From contig JAANYP010006886.1 of NCBI GenBank assembly GCA_020465985.1, forward strand, positions 140,001 through 204,000: a stretch of DNA of 64,000 nucleotides. The letters run 5' to 3'. The stretch comes from Centrapalus pauciflorus (taxonomy: Eukaryota > Streptophyta > Magnoliopsida > Asterales > Asteraceae). The notes beneath the pieces were generated by a model. The model worked only from the letters and a program-made list of their open reading frames with translations, searched no databases and had not been told where the DNA came from. A program made the position numbers and the translations under genes. This document shows positions 9,951 to 20,881 of the stretch, one piece after another (positions within the stretch are counted from its first letter, which is position 1; each line of letters begins with the position of its first letter).

Positions 9951-12590
9951 CGGTGCATACTGTCTAACTGGAGTATGAGACCTAACTGGAGTGTTTGACC
10001 TGCTAGGTGTTGTGCTCCTATAGACTTGTTGTGGTGCTGACCTAGATTGATTAATGACACGATTCGGTGGATTTGTCCTAATCACTTCCTTTGGTCCAAC
10101 CTTAACCGGTGTGTTTTTCACAACTTGTTTGGGTGTGGCCTGCACAGTCTTCTCGGTACTTTGAGAACTACTGGTGCTCGCCACACTGGTTGAGGGCTTA
10201 ACAGGTGTTGGGTTTACTGTCTTAGGTGTAACATCGGCTTTCCTAAGTGGACAGTGAGAAGCAACATGCCCCTTCTCGTGACATCTGAAGCAAGACATCT
10301 TATCTATGGACTTTTTGTGTGTTCCCTTAGATCTAGGTGTCTCACTAGTGTCTTGTTCCTTTGGTACATCTATGGCGACTGGCTCATCCTCCTGATCAGC
10401 CCAGACAATTTTCTGTTTTCCTGCAGGTGTTTCACTGGAGGAAGACACAAATTTGACTTTCTTAACCTTGACGGTTGTGTCAGCCACCTTAGGTGTATTT
10501 TCTACTATCGGCTCTGGTGTCGGTGTAGGTAGGTCCTCTAAGTCTACTGATTTATCAGTGTTCTCCTGAGGCTGAGGCACATAGTTTGCATTGAAAGGTG
10601 GAAGAATTTCGTGAAATCCTAGACCTACGGGCTTTTTAGACTGTCTTTGGGCATCCAAAACTTTCCCTAGGCTTAGGCTTGAATTCCTAAACTTCTCCAA
10701 CTTGCTATTCGCCTCTGCTACCTTTACCTTTGTTTCTGCTAGCTCTATGTCCTTGTCCTTAAGACTTTTGGTCAAGGCTTCTACGTGCTCATACATTAGC
10801 TCTATCCTAACACACTGCTCATTGAGTTTGTCTTTTAGAACTATTACGTCTTGAGCATCAGCCTTAAGTTTTTCTTTAGGATCTTGCTTGATATCGTTTA
10901 GGCTAGCGTTTTCAATTTTTAAATTCTCATTTTGAGCGGCTATGGTTTTATGTGATTCTTAGATTAGATTTAACCTATCGTTAGAATTAACACACAACGC
11001 ACATAAATCACGAAAAAGAGAATAAGTCAGACTAACCTTTGAGTTGTCAGATTCCACGTTGGCCATCTGAGCAGCAAACTCCAGCACTGTCTGATCATTC
11101 GCCTTCTCTACCCACATCGGACTGCTGTCCCTTGTGGTCTGCTCTTCTCCATCACACCCAGTTTCTGTGACTTCAGCCATGAAGTCTCTAGCATTCGACT
11201 CAGGATGTGAACTCCAGTCATAGGTACCATCTAGCTGTCTGTCTGAAGTGACATTGGATAATAGACCCGCTAGATTGGCTTGTCCAGATGATGAACTTGG
11301 AAGGTATCGTTGTTGGGACTGATTTTGGAACTGTCCCTGATGCTGACTCTGCCCTTGGTATGTTTCCACCTTCGATCTCTGGCACTCCCTGGCGAAGTGT
11401 CCCAGTCCTTGACAGTTGTAGCATTTTACCTTAGACTTATCAAATCCTATCCCTTTGTTATTCATCTGCAGATTCCTCCCAGTTCTTTTAATGAATCTCT
11501 TAACCCGTTGGGTTACCATGGCCAGTTGCCATTTAAGATCCATTTCCTCAAGATCATCAGGGTCGACCTGATCGTAGTCTTCGTCCCAGAGAGCAGGATC
11601 ATTAATCTTCCCTTGAACACAATTCCCATACGCGGCCACAAAAGAAGCAAGTAGATTCAAATGTTCTTCCGCTGATTTTGCGCTCATGGGCATCTTTGAA
11701 TAGCTCTGAGATGTCGATGCCTGTTGTACTTGAGGCTGCGGTTCTTCCGATCTTCCTAATCCTAAGAACGCGCGATTCAAAGTGTCATCAGACTCTGCTG
11801 GTGACGACGTTTCTCCCGTGAAAAACGCTGTAGCAGTCTTCGGTTTGGCTGTCACTGAAGGTTTTGTTGTCTTTCCAAAATACATTGCTGGATTCTGGAC
11901 TTGCTCGTAATCAGTCTCAGCCTTCAGTAGCTCGAAGTGATATGCCCTCAACGTTCCCACAATGTCATCCAAAGATTGAGTATAATACTTGTCCTTGTTC
12001 AGCTTGATCATTGCCACATACATAGCCCATTTGGCTGGTAAGGCATCAAGAAGCTTGTTGTTCTTGTCGGTATCAGTAAACTCAATCCCGTGGCTTTCAA
12101 GTTCCGTCAACAAATGATAGAACCGGGTGATGATATCATCCAGTTGTTCATCCTTTAACGCCTTGAAGATTGCGAACTGTTGTTTCAACAGCTCTGTACG
12201 CTTTCTACGAACCCTAGGATTACCCTCACACCGCTTCTCTAGCGACTCCCAAAGTTCTTTCGACGTCTTTTGAGTCCTGAATGTGTGCAGTACCTCTTAA
12301 GGCAACGCCATTCGGATTAGCGAGAAACCTTTGTTTTCGGCTTCATACAATTTCTTATCATCCTCCTTCATCATTTGGTATGACAAGACTTTCTGACGGC
12401 CTTCAACTTCTGAAACCGGTGGAATATACCCTTCGTCGATACACACCCACATGCGCATGTCATTAAAGCGCACGAAATCAGTAAATCGGTCTTTCCACCA
12501 GTAATAATCCTCGACTTTCATCAGCTTAGGCGGAGCGTTTGCCTTCCCGACCTCGTGGTCCATTTCTAGGAATTTCTGAAGATTTGACAT
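9714..12590 (-). pseudogene. gag: Element A gag with two internal stops
   Basis: Capsid/nucleocapsid polyprotein in one continuous frame of 958 codons from ATG 12590 to TAA 9716-9714. It is interrupted by TAA at 12299-12297 and TAA at 10961-10959. Both could come from CAA by a C-to-T change. The N terminus shows the copia gag domain (KVEDYYWWKDRF, later LWESLEKR). A first zinc knuckle CYNCQGLGHFAREC lies near 11400-11430. After a coiled-coil stretch there is a second knuckle CFRCHEKGHVASHC near 10260-10300, then a threonine/proline/arginine-rich tail. At this length it is a large gag, as in SIRE elements. The start was chosen as the first ATG after the leader, with typical gag residues directly following. 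Confidence 0.88.
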
Positions 12591-13224
12591 CTTTTCGAAA
12601 GTAATTGAACTGAACTTAATTAATTTAATTCGAAACTAATGAGAATTAATTCTTTCGAATCTAGGTAGATTCGAATGTAATCAGATTCCAATTTATTTGG
12701 GATTAAATTCGATTAAGTGTTATAATTCAATTAGATTCGAAATTATGTCAGATTCGAAAGTCCTTAGATTCGAAGGTCAGCAAACTCGAAGTAACAGCAG
12801 ATTCGAAACCTCTATTCGAAACTAAACTAGACTCGAAATGAACGCGAAACTAGGTAGACTCGAGATCCTATTCGAATGTAGCACAAACTCGAAATAGATT
12901 CGAAACCCTCTGTAACAGACTTGAAAGGAGCGGATTTTGGTTAGACTCGAGACTAAGTGTAACCCTAATTACCCCTATTAGATTCGAGCGCCGCAAACTC
13001 GAAAAACGGCTAACACTTTGATTTTTTAACGTTTTTCAGATTAAACCACTATTTTTTCAACGAAAAATGATGATTTCGATAAAAAACGTGAAAAACCACA
13101 AAGTATTTTCCGAATAAGAATTTGCTAAGCTCAAAAACTCGATTTTGAGAGAAAAACCGTCCAACTAGCGTCAAGAAACCTAGAATGTATCTAGATGAAC
13201 ACGAAGAACACCAAGAACACTCCG
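12591..13224 (-). repeat. Element A 5' leader with TCGA-motif array
   Basis: Untranslated leader between primer-binding site and gag ATG. From about 12592 to 13010 it holds about nineteen TCGA-centred motifs of the form ATTCGAA, ACTCGAA or ACTCGAG in about 420 bp. One or two would be expected by chance. The coding regions do not show this density. No other feature was recognised in it. Confidence 0.7.
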
Positions 13225-13239
13225 TAGGCTCTGATACCA
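13225..13239 (-). other. Primer-binding site of element A
   Basis: Minus-strand TGGTATCAGAGCCTA, two bases after the LTR end. It is complementary to the 3' end of initiator tRNA-Met, the usual primer of plant Ty1/copia elements. Confidence 0.92.
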
Positions 13240-13241
13240 CT

Positions 13242-13877
13242 TGTAAGGTCTACCACTACGAGATCTATCTAGACGCGGAGCCGTCAACGAGTGCGGAATC
13301 CTCGTTGACGGTTAGACGGAAAACTCTCAACTACGAAACACGGAGACTATCAGAGGCTGAACGAACGACACACGAACGATCCTACGAACTGATTCTCCCC
13401 GAAACGGCACTAAAGCTGATGATAAACTCGAGATCGCTTTAAGCTTAATTCCTCACGAATTCTGCAAAAAGTCTGATAATATCTCGAGTCTATCCCTAAT
13501 TATAGACCCTGATTCGAGTCTGTTGTGGGCCAAACTCGAATCTGGCCCAAGGCCCATTCGAGTTTGTCCATAAAGACACTCTCGAATCTAGTCTCATTCG
13601 AATCTATGGCTACATTCGAATCTATCACAGATTCGAATGCCAAGCCTTATATAATTCGAATCTAACTAAATTACTTAAACACCTAAGTGTTGAAACTTAT
13701 CTTATGATTGATTTTATCTTTGTACTTTATGTTTGAACTTCTTGTAATAGGTTACATCAAGTTCAAACATACAAACACTAATAAATATCAACCATACATA
13801 AACATATATAACAAACACTTGCTAAATCACAATGTAAGATCACTTAGACTGCTATCGTCACACAGGATGTACCAACA
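13242..13877 (-). repeat. Element A 5' LTR
   Basis: The 636-bp partner of 462-1097, with TG/CA ends and five differences. A minus-strand TATATAAG at 13646-13653 is the likely core promoter for the genomic RNA. The same dense set of TCGA motifs lies nearby, within and upstream of the TATA region. Confidence 0.95.
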
Positions 13878-13882
13878 ATACA
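13878..13882. repeat. Target-site duplication of element A (right)
   Basis: ATACA, identical to 457-461. The sequence after it continues element B exactly as in the uninterrupted copy at 20375 onward. Confidence 0.95.
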
Positions 13883-14147
13883 CTTTGCTGAAATGAAATT
13901 ACAACATTGAAGTAAAGTAAAAGATTAGTTTATATATACACTGATATTGATTGCAAACAACACATGTTTTTACAAAAGTACAACTAATGTACTAAAGTAG
14001 ATTACAACTGATGTAATAAGAATATTACAACTAATGTAATGAAGTACAACTTATGTACAGGAATAAGTTTCAACAAATTTGGACTGTTGATGGTGGGAGC
14101 AAATAATGGCAAGCCTGTCCAACTTATGGACAACTTCCATTCTTCAT

Positions 14148-17100
14148 CTACTCAGCAGTAGATGGGCCTTCAAGAAGCTGTGGTCTTCCTTCGAACATTT
14201 GTTCAAAATGCTCCCTGGTCTCCTCAATTTCTTCCATTTCATTTCTAAGGAGCATGAAGTTAGGATATTGAAGCTCTCCTCTCTCATACAATCCTTTGAG
14301 CTGTTCCCAGATAGCTGCTCTCCATCTTGAAGATTGTTTGAGGGAGTTGGCAAGTCTAAAAGCTACAAGCTGCTTAAGACCAACCTTATGCAGATCAGAT
14401 GCTCTCTAGAAACACATTTTCTTTGTTAGGGGATCTACAAAAGATACCCCAAACTCAGGTTCTTCTATAAGCTTGTCTTCCTCAGGTTCCACTCCTCTGG
14501 GCAGGCTGTGATTCACTCCTTTGATCTCAACAGCTAGGATGCCTTGATCAAGCATAATCAGGAGTTCCTCCAGCTCAGTATCCTTCCTCTTTCTCTTGGG
14601 CTTGATCTTGGGTTCAGCCACTGAGGTACCCTTAATTTGATCTTCAGGGATCAGGCCCAGGTGTTTAACTCTTCCCATCAGCGTTTTGACATATGTCCTG
14701 ACAGTCTTAGCGGTTTCAGACTTTGACTGACTCAGGGCAACTATTAATTCAACCCACTCTCTGTACCCCATGCAAGCAACATCAGTGTGTTCATATGCTT
14801 CCAGTTCTGGACCTCCAACACCTAGCCTAGTTATCTGGATCTTCCACTGTTTGCCTTTCTTTGAAATGAGGACAGCTTTGACAATTGTTTCCTTTGCAAG
14901 CCTTTTGTTGGCAACATCAAAGAGTTTCTTCCTTGCCAAGTTGTCAAAGTGTGTTTGGGCTCTTGCTGAGGAGGATGCTGACTGTCTTTGATTTGATCAT
15001 AGAGACCTGAGCACCCTTTTCTTTCTCTCCCTCTTTCTCAGTTACTAACTCATTGGCAGCCTCTAGTAGTTTCCTTTGAACATCCAAGGAAGGCATTTTA
15101 GCTTTTCTTGCCTCCTTGTATGCAAAGGCCTTTGCAGCTTTAGCGGAGACTTCTTCTCTCTTTTGCCTTTCTAGAATCTGAAGCTGCTCTTCTTTGAATT
15201 TATAATAAGTCTCCATAGGGAGACCCATGTCTTTGGCCCGAGCCTTATCAAACTTGAGTTGAGCAGCCTTGAGATAGTCAGTGTCCACTGAGGCTTTTCT
15301 CTTCCCTTTAGCTGTTGTGGTTATGACAGCTTTAGTTTCCTCTTCCTCTTCTTCTTCTTCAGTTTGCTCTAAGATCAGATGTCTCCTTCTGCTTGGGCTG
15401 TCCCCAGGGATGGATTCCTTCCCCTTAGATGGTGCAGGGTTTGGAGATCTAGCCTGAGTAGGCTGAGCAGCTTTAGTAGTTTTGGAAACATCCGTAGTAG
15501 GACCAGTTTGGGAACGACCTGCTGCTTGTCCCACGGATGCTGATTTCTCCTTAGAGGGAAATGAAGATTTCTCCCCCTTAGACTTGGTCTTTGTGGCAGA
15601 TATCTTATCCCCCTTTAAAGGAGATGGCACAGAGCCTTCAACATTGGGTCTGCCTGAAGGAACGAATCCAGCAGGCTAAGCAGCAGTTTTAGCAGCAGGT
15701 TTGGAACCAACAAGGCTATGCACTAAGAAAGCCAAGTTATCCTTAACCTCTGCAAGTTGGGTAACATAGGTTTGAAGAGAGGTTGAGTGAGAAGTAGCAA
15801 GGGATGACAGCTGAGCAATAGCTTCCCTGTCAGAAGCTGTGAACACCAAACTTTAAAGTTGTGAAAGATTTATTTCAAGAGAATCTTGCATATCATCAAA
15901 GTTTGATGACACATAATTGGACAGAAAGAACACTAAGGTGTTCAGGCTGGCAAGAGTGGAAGGGAGAGTATTTGTGCAGGTGTCAAGGAGAGCTGACAAC
16001 TGTTAGGAAACAGCTAACAGTGAGGACACAGTGTCCCGTTGGGAAGAAAGAATTGTTGAGAGGGTGGAGGATAGTGTTTGCAGCCGTGCAGTGAGTGTAA
16101 TCAGGTGAGAGGATTGATCAGCTTGGGGAGCAGGGGTTGGAAAAGAAGTCCTGAACGAATCAAGGAACCCCTGAAGCTGAGCAGACACAGAGTCTGATAT
16201 GATAGAAGGTAGGAAGGTCATGGAAGTTTCAAAGAACTAACTTTGTTGGTCAGCAAAGACAGCTGATCCTTCAAAGGAAGATATTTGGGGGATGGAGGAA
16301 TATAGGTTGATTGTTTAGATTGGGTAGATTGTGAGGAATGTGATGGTGAAGGTGAGGATGAAGGAGTTTGTGGATTAGTGGGGGAAGGCAGGGAGACTTT
16401 GGAGAGTAATTCCATAGCCTTATATGACCCAGCTTGGAAGGGTCAAGGGAACCTTCAGCAGTGGCTATGTCTGCATCATGAGGTGAAGTGGTAGGAGTTG
16501 GTAGCCTTTCAGATGCTGCTTGTGTTGTAGCACCTTCATTAAGACCTGGGGTGGTTCCCTTAGTAGTACCTTGGTTTTCAGGCACCTATTCATGGGGAGA
16601 AGGGATGTGCATTTCAATATCATCAGTGGTGAAACCTGATGGTGGAATGTCCACTTAGGGAGAAGCCTCACCAGAGGGATGGTGTATTCCCTCAGGTTCA
16701 TCAGTCTGGGTTGATGGTCCTTCAACAGCTGTTGGGTGTAGAACAGCTGCATCACCAAGAGCAGAAGTTTGAGGCTGATCTGCTGGATGGTCTGTTCCAG
16801 CAGTTTTGGCACCTCGTGCAGACTCAGATGGTGTATGAGATGTATGAGGTGGAGATTGTGTGGACTCAGCATGGAGTGGAGTGGACTCCTGTCTTTCAAT
16901 ATCCTCAGCCTGTTGGGAGGCTGGGATAGTGGATGTGGTAGTCTCCTTGTGTACAACTGGATCCTGTTGGGAGGAACCAGAGGGTCTAGGCTGACTCTGG
17001 GTGGACTCTTTTTGGAGTAAAGCCTGCACCAAATGTACAGAACTTTCTCCCAAAATAGGAGAAGCAGCAGGGTTGCTTCTTTTTCAACAGACTCCTGTTG

Positions 17101-18359
17101 GGACGGGTCAAAAGGGCTAGTTTGGGATGATGGTTTCTTTTTGGCTAGGAATTTGCGTATGTTGTATGATTTGAGGGATGAGGTGGAGGATGGATGTGGG
17201 GAAGTGATGAGGGGTTCTGTTTGGACTGGAGGTGAGACTGGGTCAGAAACAATAGGGTTAACCTGTTGCATGGTCTCAGGTGCCACAGAGGCACCAGCCA
17301 CAAAGGCTTCAGGTTCAATAAATGAACCATGGTGAGGAGTCTTCTCCCCCTCAGCCACTGAGGCTGAAGGAACATACTTAGACTTAACTGTTTTAGCCTT
17401 CTTGCGGACAGACTCAGCTTCAGTCGATTCCAGGCCCCTTATTACCAGCTTGGCCCTGGATTTGGATTTTCCTTTGGGAGCAGCCACTGGATCCACCCTC
17501 ACAGCAGAGGGTCCTTCCACCAAACCAAGTAACCTCCTCATTGGTGTTGACAGAGGGGGTTCATTGGCAAGAAATGGGGTGTAGAAAACTCTATTTCCTA
17601 TCATAGGAATTGCAGCAGTTGACAAGTATGGTTGAGAAGTATAGAGAGGATCACCACATACATGTTTGAAAATGAGGCTTAAGAATCTTGGGTATCTGAC
17701 AGCAGCAAGACGATGTTCTTGCTGCACTAAGTTCCTCAAATTCACAAAGATCCATGTGGCCATGTTCAGTGTAGTCCCATCCACAAACTGCAGGACCATG
17801 GGAATTTCATCCCTGCTAAGCTGGTCAAAGGAATCAACTTTGCAGCCAAAAGACATCACCACAGAGGCGAATAGAAAACTATAAGTGGGTGATAAGTCCC
17901 TCCTGAACAATGTAGCTCCAACTTTTGGTTCTGCTACGCCACAGAAGCGTAGCAGGTTGCCCATATGATCATCCTCAGGCTGTGGTTTATCATAGGTTTC
18001 AGTAACAGGAAGATGAAGAACTTCCCTGAGGAGAGCAGTAGTTATCTCAATGGTTTGAGACTCATTGAAGATAGTTCCCCTGATGGTTTTGGTTGAAGGG
18101 TCATACGAACATGTGTACCAAAACTCATAAACCATCTCCTGGTATTAGACACCAGGAGAGGCAGTCATAGCATAGTGCAGGGGGTGGGCTTGTAGAAACT
18201 CCACCATTTTTTCATAACCCTTTCCCACATAGTTTTTGGGAATTGTTAGGTTGGCTATGTAGTTGGTGGGTTTGAGAGTAAGCGTTGTGGTGACAGTGGG
18301 ATGTTTTTGAACATCATCACCAACGAATACTGGTAGCAGGGGGTTGTTTGGTGAGCCAT
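14148..18359 (-). pseudogene. Element B third ORF, heavily broken
   Basis: Relic of a third ORF of some 1400 codons. The N-terminal domain (18135-17400) is clear and carries YPRF (AAVRYPRFLSLIF), matching the domain in A, C and D. Low-complexity serine/proline/threonine stretches follow, then a lysine/glutamate-rich coiled-coil-like part (15630-14944) and a C-terminal domain (14939-14148) ending GPSTAE. Lesions seen: stop near 18150, frameshift near 17060, stops at about 16655 and 16587, frameshifts near 16435 and 16222, a further frame change near 14940, stop at 14406. The ATG at 18359 is followed by a frameshift within about ten codons, so the true start is uncertain. Closely related fragments lie at 20630-20875 and 55187-56625. 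Confidence 0.8.
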
Positions 18360-18401
18360 TTGGAAAGTAGTAGGATGAATGATGCTTGAAACTTAGTCGA
18401 T

Positions 18402-18474
18402 TTAGGGTTTTGCAGGTAGTTATGGAAGTAGTAGAGAAGAAGAAGAAGATGAAACAATGATGGAGGTATTTATA
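18402..18474 (-). promoter_or_regulatory. Promoter-like leader of element B third ORF
   Basis: On the minus strand CCTATAAATACC (TATA core 18474-18467) is followed about 30 bases on by a CT-rich stretch and then AAACCCTAAA (18410-18402, the telo-box motif of plant leaders). The third-ORF ATG comes about 40 bases later. This is a textbook plant core promoter layout inside a retrotransposon, between pol and the third ORF. Confidence 0.5.
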
Positions 18475-18839
18475 GGATTCGAATGTGAGTGAGTAGGAGA
18501 GAGAAAGGTTTGGGAGGTTGATTTGAAATGTTCTTTAACGGAAAATGGAACGGTTTGCCATGTCAGAACGGTTTTCAGACCACTTAACATTTTTAACTAC
18601 TAACACACGTTAACAACTGTTATCCGTAGGTAATTAAGTTAAATAAATACATAAATTAAGTAACTTAATTATGAAGAAAGGTAGTTAAAACTAATGTCTT
18701 AAGCTATTGTTCAAACCTGTGATGAGCAGGTTTCATCACAAACTGATCATCCCTCAAGCTGTTCATTCAACCTGTGCAGCTAGATGAGAACAAGTTTCAT
18801 TGTAAGGCATGTTCAATAGCTGATCAGGTTACAAGACAA
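18475..18839 (-). other. Element B spacer between pol relic and third-ORF promoter
   Basis: About 365 bp without an ORF that I can support. It contains several CAAGCTGTT- and CAGGTTT-type short motifs near 18720-18830 but nothing I can name. Confidence 0.3.
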
Positions 18840-19576
18840 TGCCTTGTATGACAGATTGAGAGAATGCTGCATCCATAAAATCTGCCCACAGCAGCTTCCA
18901 ATAGCAATGTACTCAGCTTCAGCGGTAGAAGTAGAAACTGAGTCCTGCTTCTTGCTACACCAACTGATCAACTTACCACCAAGGAGTTGACATCCACCTG
19001 TTGTGCTTTTCCTGTCTAGCATGCAGTCTACAAAATTAGAATCTGAATAACCAATTAGTTCAAGGCTGGAATCTTTGGGATACCAAAGACCCAAACCTGG
19101 TGTACCCGTTAGGTATCTGAAGATTCTTTTTACAACAGCTATATGTGATTCCTTAGGATCAGCTTGAAACCTAGCACATAAATAGGTAGCAAACATAATA
19201 TCTAGTCTACTAGTAGTTAAGTATAGCAAGCTTCCAATCATGCCTCTGTAAGCTGTTACTGAAACAGCTTTGCCACTGGCATCAGCATCCAATTTTACAT
19301 TGGTTGCCATTGGGGTTTTGATGGGAGAACTTTTGATCAAATTTAAACTTTTTCAGAAGATCTAAAGTATGCTTTCTTCGATTAATAAAAATGACATTTG
19401 AGGTTTGTTTTACCTGTAATCCTAGAAAGAAAGTAAGCTCACCCATCATACTCATTTCATATTTTGATTTCATGAGTAGTGAAAAATTCTTGCATAACTG
19501 CTCATTAGTAGAACCAAATATTATGTCATCCACATAAATTTGAACAAGCATAATATCAGACTTCACCTTCTTTATG
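18840..19576 (-). pseudogene. pol: Element B pol relic (RT palm to RNase H)
   Basis: Starts inside RT just before VQIYVDDIIFGS (about 19520-19555) and runs through MMGELTFFLGLQVKQ. A frame change near 19300 is followed by ASGKAVSVTAYRGMIGS and RNase H with SDSNFVD and AEAEYIA. It ends after CGQILWMQ, where homology stops. It lacks the fingers of RT and the end of RNase H. The sequence differs clearly from A, C and D, so it belongs to another copia subfamily. Confidence 0.85.
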
Positions 19577-19767
19577 AATTTATCTTTGAACTTTATGTTT
19601 GAACTTCTTGTAATACATTACACCAAGTTCAAACATACAAACAACCAATATCAAACACACATAATCACATATATCAAACACTAGTCAATTTGCAATACCA
19701 AGTTACTTGACTTACACAAAATGCTATCAACACTTAGATTGCTATCGTCACACAAGATGTACTAACA
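19577..19767 (-). repeat. Truncated A-family LTR fragment
   Basis: Matches the TGTTGGTACATC end of the element A LTR: minus strand starts TGTTAGTACATCTTG at 19767 and continues to the region equivalent to about 930 of the left LTR. It is cut at about 19577, where it joins the RT relic. No polypurine tract precedes it and no matching second LTR end is present. Confidence 0.75.
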
Positions 19768-20295
19768 AAGAAATGTCAACTTTAAACCTTTCATCTTCTG
19801 ATATGGCCATTGTGATATAAGAAATGGTCTATCACCCATTTCAAATATCCACTTTGTCTTCATGTAACAGAATAGCATAGGCAGTCTTTGCATCTTTTGT
19901 TTTTCCACTTTGTCTCTGATCTTGTAGTCCAAAACAACACATGAGGACATTGAAACATATTCCATAAAGTGTTTAGCATATTCACAAAGAACAGGTTCTG
20001 TTCACAAAGAACAGAACACTTAGAATTTGTCCAAACTGCTCAACAGGTTATAGCAGCGTAGACAGTTTATGTCTAGCCTGTTCAACCGAGTAGAATAGCT
20101 TGGACAATCTGCCTTAGTTGCAACATATGCAACAGGGCAAACAACTTTGACTAATATTGCAAATCACCTATCAGGTTTCAATAAGTCATTAACAGACCTT
20201 AAATTATACCTTCAAGTGCATCAAACAGGTTTGATTAATAATCTCCCCCTAAGATGTAGAACAGGTTTAAATAGAAGGCCTTTTTGTGCCTAACA
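19768..20295 (-). repeat. Element B-type LTR, second copy
   Basis: Same sequence as 1-391 and extending further to the left. The minus strand begins TGTTAGGCAC at 20295. A 67-codon open frame inside it (19762-19965) has no recognisable homology and I do not treat it as a gene. The left end abuts the A-family LTR fragment. Confidence 0.65.
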
Positions 20296-20629
20296 ATCTC
20301 CCCTATTTGCATTAATCAGTCTAAGCTGACTCTATCAACAATCACTATATATTTTTACAATACACTTTGCTGAAATGAAATTATAACATTGAAGTAAAGT
20401 AAAAGAGTAGTTTATATATACACTGATATTGATTGCAAAAAACACATGTTTTTACAAAAGTACAACTAATGTACTAAATTAGATTACAACTGATGTAATA
20501 ACAATATTACAACTAATGTAATGAAGTACAACATATGTACAGGAATAAGTTTCAACAAATTTGGACTGTTGATGGTGGGAGCAAATAATGGCAAGCCTGT
20601 CCAACTTATGGACAGCTTCCATTCTTCAT
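20296..20629 (-). other. Element B 3' noncoding region, second copy, with polypurine tract
   Basis: The polypurine tract at 20296-20307 is followed on the right by the 3' noncoding region also seen at 405-461 plus 13883-14147. Here it is uninterrupted. It therefore shows the ancestral state of the site that A entered (TTTTTACAATACACTTTGC around 20350-20370). Confidence 0.8.
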
Positions 20630-20875
20630 CTACTTAGCAGTAGATGGGCCTTCAAGAAGCTGTGGTCTTTCTTCGAACATTTGTTCAAATGCTCCCTGGT
20701 CTCCTTAATTTCTTCCATTTCATTTCTAAGGAGCATGAAGTTAGGATGTTGAAGCTCTCCTCTCTCATAGAATCTTTTGAGTTGTTCCCAGATAGCTGCT
20801 CTCCATCTTGAAGATCGTTCGAGGGAGTTGGCAAGTCTAAAAGCTACAAGCTGCTTAAGGACCAACCTTATGCAT
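20630..20875 (-). pseudogene. Element B third-ORF tail, second copy
   Basis: C-terminal end of a B-type third ORF (LKQLVAFRLANSLERSS, YERGELQHPNFMLLRNEMEE). It is nearly the same as 14148-14395 with a small indel near 20686 that changes the frame. It is cut at 20875, twelve bases or so from a host-gene splice donor. Confidence 0.8.
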
Positions 20876-20881
20876 ACTAAC

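Larger units (their letters stand above)
462..13877 (-). mobile_element. Element A: full-length SIRE-like Ty1/copia retrotransposon
   Basis: A 13,416-bp element with two 636-bp LTRs, a primer-binding site, gag, pol in copia order (protease, integrase, reverse transcriptase, RNase H), a long third ORF and a polypurine tract, all on the minus strand. It is flanked by the 5-bp duplication ATACA. The LTRs differ at 5 of 636 positions counted by eye, so the insertion is young. Gag carries two in-frame stops apart from its terminal one and pol has two frameshifts, so this copy is not autonomous. The third ORF is fully open. It sits inside the older element B. Placement in the SIRE/Maximus lineage is inferred from size, the extra 3' ORF and the AAGGGGGAG tract. 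Confidence 0.95.
13883..19576 (-). mobile_element. Element B body: degenerate SIRE-like copia
   Basis: Continuation of the host element of A. On the minus strand it reads: truncated RT/RNase H, promoter-like leader, long broken third ORF, 3' noncoding region, polypurine tract and LTR (the last two at 1-404, across A). Gag, protease, integrase and the first half of RT are missing. At about 19577 the sequence jumps into an A-family LTR fragment, so the 5' part was lost by rearrangement. The 3' noncoding stretch 13883-14147 holds no gene. Confidence 0.8.

Noticed and set aside
19762..19965. 67-codon open frame beginning MEYVSMSS
   Set aside because: Lies in a B-type LTR and its left end overlaps the junction with another LTR fragment. 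No homology recognised.
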